A DNA stretch of 64,000 nucleotides. Origin: Xenorhabdus yunnanensis (lineage in GTDB: Bacteria; Pseudomonadota; Gammaproteobacteria; Enterobacterales; Enterobacteriaceae). Positions 58,859-64,000 of the stretch are shown here, piece after piece (within the stretch, counting starts at the first letter, position 1; each line of letters begins with the position of its first letter). A program made the position numbers and the translations under genes. The stretch covers positions 1 through 64,000 of the forward strand of contig NZ_JAQRFI010000026.1 in the NCBI RefSeq assembly GCF_028598805.1. Reading direction: 5' to 3'. The notes beneath the pieces are model-generated. The model was not told the DNA's origin and made no database searches. It saw only the letters and a list, made by a program, of their open reading frames with translations.

Positions 58859-59838
58859 ATCCGAATCCATTTTGTACGGTGTTTTGCCACATCATCTGCG
58901 CTGAATTGCAGAGATTTCTCAGGAACAGGAAGTTGTTTGAAAACGTCAGGCAAAGGAATATCAATCACGGGATACATCCATTGAGTTGTTGGCAGTACTT
59001 GCTGAAATGCGGGTGAAATCATGAAATTCAGGAAATTCTGCGCCAGTTCTGGCTGCTTGCTTGAAGCCACTTGAGCAGCCACTTCAACCTGCAAGTAGTG
59101 CCCCTCCTTGAAGATGGCTGCGGCATAGTTATCTTTTTTCTCTGACATAATGTGATAGCCCGGTGACGTGGTGTAGCTCAGTACCATATCACCCTCACCT
59201 TTCAGAAACAGGCCATAAGCTTCACTCCAGCCCTTAGTGACAGTCAGTGTCTTTTTGGCAACTTTCTGCCATTCCTGTGCCGCTTTGTCTCCATAAAGCT
59301 CCTGTATCCAGAGTAGCAGCCCCAAGCCCGGAGTGCTGGTGCGTGGATCTTGATAAATAATCTTCCAATTCTGGTGACTATTGATTAATTCATCCATACT
59401 TTTGGGTGGATGAGATAGGGTGTTTTTGTTGTAAATAAAGGCGAAATAACCGTAATCATAAGGAATAAACGTCGTATTGTTCCATGTAATGGGTAATTTC
59501 AGTTTTGAGGTATTGACGTGACTGGGTGTGAATAACCCTGTTTGCTGAGCGGCTTGAATCAGATTGTTATCTAATCCCAGTATAATATCTGCGGGAGTTT
59601 TTTTGCCTTCCATCCTTAAACGGTTCAGCAAGGATATCCCATCTTCCAAAGCAACGAGTTTTAGTTCACAGCCGCACTCTGCTTCAAAGGCTTTTTTGAT
59701 GGCAGGCCCCGGACCCCACTCAGAGGCAAATGAATCATAAGTATAAACTGTCAATGTCGGCTTCACCTGAGCAAAGGCACAGGCCGAAATAGACAGCATA
59801 CCAATAGCAATAAAGCTGGAAAGTAATTTCTTAAACAC
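58834..59838 (-). CDS. thiB: Thiamine-binding periplasmic protein
   Basis: Periplasmic receptor of the thiamine/TPP importer. It has 334 residues with a signal peptide (MFKKLLSSFIAIGMLSISACAFA), then TLTVYTYDSFASEWGPGPAI, typical of TbpA. ADIILGLDNNLI and WSEAYGLFLKGEGDMVLSYT are further family blocks. It is the first gene after the TPP riboswitch and overlaps thiP by 25 bases or more. In E. coli sgrR lies upstream, but it is absent here. Confidence 0.96.
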   Translation of the reverse strand: MFKKLLSSFIAIGMLSISACAFAQVKPTLTVYTYDSFASEWGPGPAIKKAFEAECGCELKLVALEDGISLLNRLRMEGKKTPADIILGLDNNLIQAAQQTGLFTPSHVNTSKLKLPITWNNTTFIPYDYGYFAFIYNKNTLSHPPKSMDELINSHQNWKIIYQDPRTSTPGLGLLLWIQELYGDKAAQEWQKVAKKTLTVTKGWSEAYGLFLKGEGDMVLSYTTSPGYHIMSEKKDNYAAAIFKEGHYLQVEVAAQVASSKQPELAQNFLNFMISPAFQQVLPTTQWMYPVIDIPLPDVFKQLPVPEKSLQFSADDVAKHRTKWIRIWQSAVSR

Positions 59839-59856
59839 TTTGCGCTCCTGTAGTTA

Positions 59857-59896
59857 TTAATAAATAATATTAATAAATAATATTAATAGTTATGAG
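59857..59896. repeat. 13-bp AT-rich tandem repeat upstream of thiB
   Basis: TTAATAAATAATAT at 59857-59870 and again at 59870-59883 (13-base period), with decayed further units TTAATAGTTATGAGTA and TTAACAGTTATTAG. It lies in the leader between riboswitch and thiB. Confidence 0.7.
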
Positions 59897-59973
59897 TATT
59901 AACAGTTATTAGCAATGGCAAAGGATCTGAGAAGATGCTAAATAAAAATTACATTTATTATATCAATGAGTAG

Positions 59974-60062
59974 CGTCTCAAATCCCTACGACGGTACTAG
60001 CCGGTTCAGGTTCGACGGGTTTGTTCTCAGCCGTACTGTTTTGCAACAGCCGCACCCCGTTG
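59974..60062 (-). promoter_or_regulatory. TPP riboswitch (THI element) upstream of thiBPQ
   Basis: On the minus strand the THI blocks appear in order: ACGGGGTGCGGCTG, a variable arm, GGCTGAGAACAAACCCG, TCGAACCTGAACCGG, then CTAGTACCGTCGTAGGGA with the closing TTTGAG. It binds thiamine pyrophosphate and lowers transporter expression. The aptamer ends about 135 bases before the thiB start, leaving room for an expression platform. Confidence 0.95.
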
Positions 60063-60185
60063 AGATGGCGGTATTGTAGAGACTTCGGTTGCGCCTGCAA
60101 AGTCCAATCATAGAGGTTTACCGCTTGAGATGAGTGTGAAACAATTAGCTATCTTTTTAAGTTTGTTATACCGAGAGGTAGTCTG

Positions 60186-60716
60186 GTGATCGATGATGAT
60201 GGCTACCGCCCGAATGTAGGAATTGTAATTTGTAATCGCCAAGGGCAGGTTCTATGGGCCCGCCGTTATGGGCAGCATTCCTGGCAGTTTCCTCAGGGGG
60301 GTATCAATCCGGGGGAATCACCAGAGCAAGCGATGTATCGCGAGTTGTTCGAAGAAGTTGGTTTAAATCGCAAAGATGTACGGGTTCTCGCTTCGACCCG
60401 GAGTTGGTTGCGTTACAAATTACCCAAGCGTTTGGTGCGTTGGGATACAAAGCCTGTTTGTATTGGGCAAAAGCAACGCTGGTTTTTATTGCAGTTGCTG
60501 TGTAATGAAGCAGAGATTAATGTGCAGAGCAGTAAGATGCCGGAGTTTGATGGTTGGCGTTGGGTCAGCTATTGGTATCCTGTCCGGCAGGTAGTTTCTT
60601 TTAAACGGGATGTATATCGCCGCGTGATGAAAGAATTCTCTTCTATTGTGATGCCAAATCAGGAGCCTGCTTCATTGCTACATTCACCTTATTTACATCG
60701 TCGTAGAAGAAATTAG
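60186..60716 (+). CDS. rppH: RNA pyrophosphohydrolase RppH
   Basis: Removes 5' pyrophosphate from mRNA to trigger RNase E decay. It begins with GTG at 60186, giving [14 protein letters not shown], the E. coli N-terminus. The 176-residue protein has the Nudix box [20 protein letters not shown] at about 38-57 and the family sequence [20 protein letters not shown]. It is followed by ptsP nine bases later, as in E. coli. Confidence 0.97.
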   Translation: MIDDDGYRPNVGIVICNRQGQVLWARRYGQHSWQFPQGGINPGESPEQAMYRELFEEVGLNRKDVRVLASTRSWLRYKLPKRLVRWDTKPVCIGQKQRWFLLQLLCNEAEINVQSSKMPEFDGWRWVSYWYPVRQVVSFKRDVYRRVMKEFSSIVMPNQEPASLLHSPYLHRRRRN

Positions 60717-60725
60717 GTAATTGCT

Positions 60726-62972
60726 ATGCTCATGCGCTTACGGGAAATTGTCGAAAAAGTTGCTATGGCTGCCAATTTATCTGAAGCGCTTGAGTTACTG
60801 GTCAATGAAACGTGTCTGGCAATGAACACGGATGTCTGTTCTATCTATCTGGCAGATCATCGGCGGCAATGTTATTACCTGATGGCAACCAAAGGGTTGA
60901 AAAAACCCAAAGGACAAGCCATCAGTCTGGCCTTTGATGAAGGCGTTGTGGGGCAAGTTGGGCGTTTGTCCGAATTAATTAATCTCGCTGATGTCCGTGA
61001 GCATCCAAGTTTTAAATTTATTCCCCAAGTGAAAGAAGAAAACCTGCGGGCTTTTTTAGGTGTACCGATTGTTTATCGTCGCCAATTGCAGGGAATATTA
61101 GTTGTTCAACAGCGTAAGCGACGGTTATTTAATGAAAGTGAAGAATCTTTCATGGTGACATTGGCGATGCAGCTTGCTGCTGCTCTCGCTCAGGCGCAAA
61201 CAAAAGGGTTATTTGGTCAGTATCGTCAAACCCGTATTAAGGCACTTGCCATTTCTAATGGCATTGTGATGGCACAGGGATGGCAAGATCGCTCCCAACC
61301 GTTATTGGAACAAGTTACTGAAGTATTAACACTGGATTATCAGGCTGAGCGCTCAAGGCTGACTTTTGCTCTTGAAAAAGCCACGGCAGAATGCCGTCGT
61401 ATCAGTAAGCGTTTCACTGCCGGCTCACAGAAAGAAAGTGCTGCCATTTTTGATCTCTATTCTCATCTATTAAATGATCCTCAACTCAAACAAGATTTGT
61501 TTCATTCTGTCGATAATGGTTTTATGGCGGAATGGGCAGTTAAAACCGTGATTGAGAAATACGCCAAACGGTTTAACAACTTGCAAGATCCTTACATGCG
61601 AGAGAGGGCATCAGATCTGCGGGCGCTTGGGCAACGGGTGTTGTACCATCTGAATGATCTCTTCACAGAGGGAGGACAATGGCCGGAGCGCTTTATTCTG
61701 GTTGCTGATGAACTCAGTGCTAACTTACTGGCTGAGTTGCCACAAGAGCAATTGGTTGGCGTGATTGTGCGCGATGGTGCGACTCACTCTCACTCGGCAA
61801 TACTGGTTCGAGCAATAGGGATTCCGGCGATTATGGGGGTGGATATCCAGCCTGAACTATTACATAACCGGACACTAATTCTTGATGGTTACCGCGGAGA
61901 GGTTTTTATTGAACCAGAACCTCTTGTTGCTCAGGAATACCAACAAATCATCGAAGAAGAGCAGGTGCTCAGCAAGCAGGCTGAATGTGAACAACAGCGG
62001 CGAGCACAGCTTAAAAGCGGGGAACGGGTTCTGGTACAGCTCAATGCTGGTCTGAGTTTAAAACATGAACAGCAGATAGAAGATAGCATTGATGGTATTG
62101 GGCTGTATCGCACAGAAATTCCGTTTATGCTGAATAGTGGTTTTCCATCAGAAGATGAGCAGAAAAATCGCTATCAAGAGATGCTGGAACTTTTCCCTGA
62201 TAAGCCAGTTGTGTTGAGAACACTGGATATTGGCGCTGACAAACAACTCCCTTATATGCCCATTAATGAAGAAAATCCTTGTCTGGGGTGGCGGGGAATT
62301 CGCATCACACTGGATCAACCGGAAATATTCCTGATTCAGCTTCGGGCGATGCTAAAAGCCAATGTGCAGACGGGCAATTTAAAAATACTCTTGCCGATGG
62401 TGACAAGTATTGAAGAAATTGATGAAGCCCGGAAACTGATTGAGAGAGCGAAAGCTGAAGTAGAGCAAACGCTAGCTGTTACGATCAAAATGCCTCAGAT
62501 TGGTATTATGCTTGAAGTACCATCTACCATTTTTTTGCTGCCACAATTAAAAAAGCGGATTGATTTTGTTTCTATTGGTACAAATGATCTGACCCAGTAT
62601 TTGCTGGCGGTGGATCGCAATAACACACACGTCGCTTCGCTATATGATAATTTACACCCTGCGGTAATTAGAGCACTGAAATTGGCCTTTGATGAATGCC
62701 AGCGCCTTGATCTCCCTGTTAGTGTATGCGGCGAAATGGCAGGTTTACCAATGGGGACATTAATATTGCTTGGTTTAGGTTATCGTAGCCTGAGCGTGAG
62801 TGGTCGAAGCGTTCCGCGTACCAAATATTTATTGCGACATTTGGATGCCAATGAACTTAAGCATCTTATCAAGTTGGTATTAAAAGCCGAAACCAGCCAT
62901 GAAGTAAAAGAATTGTCAGCCGAATTTATGGAATCACATGGTTTGGGAGGCCTGATTCGAGGGGGGATTTAG
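60726..62972 (+). CDS. ptsP: PTS-Ntr enzyme I (EI-Ntr)
   Basis: First phosphotransferase of the nitrogen-related PTS, passing phosphate from PEP to NPr. It has 748 residues. The N-terminal GAF domain spans residues 1-165 (senses glutamine and alpha-ketoglutarate in E. coli). The phosphohistidine region is RDGATHSHSAILVRAIGIPA near residue 356, and the PEP-binding barrel has GIGLYRTEIPFM, PCLGWRGIRITLDQPEIF and VSIGTNDLTQYLLAVDRNN, then CGEMAG with the catalytic Cys. It lies between rppH and lgt as in E. coli. Confidence 0.97.
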   Translation: MLMRLREIVEKVAMAANLSEALELLVNETCLAMNTDVCSIYLADHRRQCYYLMATKGLKKPKGQAISLAFDEGVVGQVGRLSELINLADVREHPSFKFIPQVKEENLRAFLGVPIVYRRQLQGILVVQQRKRRLFNESEESFMVTLAMQLAAALAQAQTKGLFGQYRQTRIKALAISNGIVMAQGWQDRSQPLLEQVTEVLTLDYQAERSRLTFALEKATAECRRISKRFTAGSQKESAAIFDLYSHLLNDPQLKQDLFHSVDNGFMAEWAVKTVIEKYAKRFNNLQDPYMRERASDLRALGQRVLYHLNDLFTEGGQWPERFILVADELSANLLAELPQEQLVGVIVRDGATHSHSAILVRAIGIPAIMGVDIQPELLHNRTLILDGYRGEVFIEPEPLVAQEYQQIIEEEQVLSKQAECEQQRRAQLKSGERVLVQLNAGLSLKHEQQIEDSIDGIGLYRTEIPFMLNSGFPSEDEQKNRYQEMLELFPDKPVVLRTLDIGADKQLPYMPINEENPCLGWRGIRITLDQPEIFLIQLRAMLKANVQTGNLKILLPMVTSIEEIDEARKLIERAKAEVEQTLAVTIKMPQIGIMLEVPSTIFLLPQLKKRIDFVSIGTNDLTQYLLAVDRNNTHVASLYDNLHPAVIRALKLAFDECQRLDLPVSVCGEMAGLPMGTLILLGLGYRSLSVSGRSVPRTKYLLRHLDANELKHLIKLVLKAETSHEVKELSAEFMESHGLGGLIRGGI

Positions 62973-63051
62973 TCACCATAAACCTTAATCCATCTATCTG
63001 CCTGTGTTATTATCTGTGATTATTTGTCTTAAGTTATTCAAGTCATATAAT

Positions 63052-63099
63052 TCATTCAAATAAGATCATTTATTCACAATATCATTCATTCACACAACA
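63052..63099. repeat. Degenerate 14-16-bp repeat upstream of lgt
   Basis: TCATTCAAATAAGA, TCATTTATTCACAATA and TCATTCATTCACACAACA in succession; the units are related but diverged. Confidence 0.5.
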
Positions 63100-63118
63100 T
63101 TATTTTTAGTGGGGAACG

Positions 63119-64000
63119 ATGAGCACTAGCTATCTGGCATTTCCTAATATTGACCCAGTCATATTTTCAATCGGGCCTTTATCTCTTCACTGGTACGGTC
63201 TTATGTATCTGATTGGTTTTGTTTTTGCCATGTGGCTGGCAAATCGCCGTGCGGCAAAACCAAACAGTGGCTGGAACAAAACCGAAGTTGAGAACTTACT
63301 GTATGCAGGGTTTGTCGGGGTTTTCGTCGGTGGACGCCTCGGTTATGTTCTGTTCTATAATCTCCCAATGTTTCTTGATAATCCTCTTTACCTGTTTAAA
63401 ATTTGGGATGGGGGGATGTCTTTCCACGGCGGACTGGTAGGGGTTATCAGTGCCATGTGGTGGTTTGCGCGCCGTACTAAGCGCCACTTCTTACAAGTCG
63501 CGGATTTCGTTGCTCCACTAGTTCCCTTTGGTTTGGGCATGGGGCGTATCGGTAATTTTATCAATGGAGAATTGTGGGGGCGTGTTACGCTTGATACACC
63601 GTGGGCGATGTTATTCCCGGGTTCCCGCAGTGAAGATATTGTACTGGCCACAGCTAATTCTTCGTTATGGCCGATTCTGGAAAAATATGGTGTCTTGCCC
63701 CGTCATCCATCACAGTTATATGAAATGGTGCTTGAAGGCATCGTGTTATTTATCATCCTCAATTTATTTATCCGCAAACCGCGCCCGATGGGGAGTGTTT
63801 CAGGCTTATTTCTGATTGGTTACGGCGCATTCCGCATAATAGTCGAATTTTTCCGCCAGCCTGACGCGCAGCTCGGGTTGTTTGAAGGGATAAGTATGGG
63901 GCAAATTCTTTCCATCCCCATGATTTTATTTGGAATTATCATGATGGTGTGGGCATATAAATACCCTGGCAACAAAACTCGCAATAACAAGGTACAAGAG
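63119..64000 (+). CDS. lgt: Prolipoprotein diacylglyceryl transferase (reaches window edge)
   Basis: Transfers diacylglycerol from phosphatidylglycerol to the lipobox cysteine of prolipoproteins, the first step of lipoprotein maturation. The start [20 protein letters not shown] follows GGGGAA. Motifs are HWYGLMYL, the Lgt signature [14 protein letters not shown] (near residue 142), PRHPSQLYE and [18 protein letters not shown]. Seven membrane helices are expected. 294 codons are visible with no stop yet; E. coli Lgt has 291 residues, so only the extreme C-terminus is missing. In E. coli thyA follows. Confidence 0.96.
   Translation, partial: MSTSYLAFPNIDPVIFSIGPLSLHWYGLMYLIGFVFAMWLANRRAAKPNSGWNKTEVENLLYAGFVGVFVGGRLGYVLFYNLPMFLDNPLYLFKIWDGGMSFHGGLVGVISAMWWFARRTKRHFLQVADFVAPLVPFGLGMGRIGNFINGELWGRVTLDTPWAMLFPGSRSEDIVLATANSSLWPILEKYGVLPRHPSQLYEMVLEGIVLFIILNLFIRKPRPMGSVSGLFLIGYGAFRIIVEFFRQPDAQLGLFEGISMGQILSIPMILFGIIMMVWAYKYPGNKTRNNKVQE

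Larger units (their letters stand above)
59839..60185. other. Divergent thiB-rppH control region
   Basis: A 347-base region. It holds an AT-rich tandem array next to thiB (59857-59896), then the TPP riboswitch on the minus strand. The rppH promoter must lie in the last 110 bases, but I could not assign it. Confidence 0.5.

Overview
The window is about 64 kb of enterobacterial chromosome. Gene content, gene order and protein similarity recalled from memory point to the Morganellaceae, most likely Xenorhabdus or a close relative of Photorhabdus. Most genes are core genes with Escherichia coli counterparts. The chromosome is moderately AT-rich, while the first 2.5 kb (phage tail genes) is clearly richer in GC.

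Layout. (1) 1-4300: the end of a prophage remnant (three overlapping tail/baseplate genes ending in a hub-spike protein), an AT-rich gene for a PH-like plus SHOCT protein bounded by a perfect 14-bp direct repeat, and tRNA-Ile2(CAU), whose 3' end faces the phage DNA and is a plausible attachment site. (2) 4500-10000: a GNAT protein, then the macromolecular synthesis operon rpsU-dnaG-rpoD on the minus strand. (3) 10100-38000: a block resembling the E. coli 66-69 min region: tsaD, a zinc alcohol dehydrogenase, plsY, folB, cca, a ygiM-like gene, ygiF, glnE, hldE, a secreted M15 peptidase, ubiK, FMN riboswitch-ribB, ygiD, ygiC-ygiB, tolC, nudF, cpdA, yqiA, parE, parC, plsC, ftsP. (4) 38200-53000: the E. 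coli 1-min block folA, apaH-apaG-rsmA-pdxA-surA-lptD, djlA, rluA-rapA, polB. (5) 53000-56500: two accessory genes, a DUF6880-like helical protein and an orphan ArnT-like membrane glycosyltransferase. (6) 56500-60100: thiBPQ behind a TPP riboswitch. (7) 60200-64000: rppH-ptsP-lgt, with lgt running to the window edge.

The genes mostly serve envelope biogenesis (lptD, surA, tolC, lgt, plsY, plsC, hldE, ftsP), information processing (rpoD, dnaG, parE/C, rapA, polB, tsaD, cca, rsmA, rluA) and cofactor supply (folA, folB, ribB, pdxA, ubiK, thiBPQ).

The strongest unexplained signal is not a gene. At least 17 places, nearly all in spacers or at gene ends, carry two to five adjacent imperfect copies of a 13-20-bp unit with a different sequence at each place. 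The same kind of array occurs in frame inside polB and ygiF. This looks like a recurring short tandem-duplication process. Other leads are a Cca that has lost the metal-binding part of its HD domain, a YgiF with a shortened CHAD domain, a ParC with Gly at the quinolone-determining Ser80 position, and the direct repeat around the PH-SHOCT gene.
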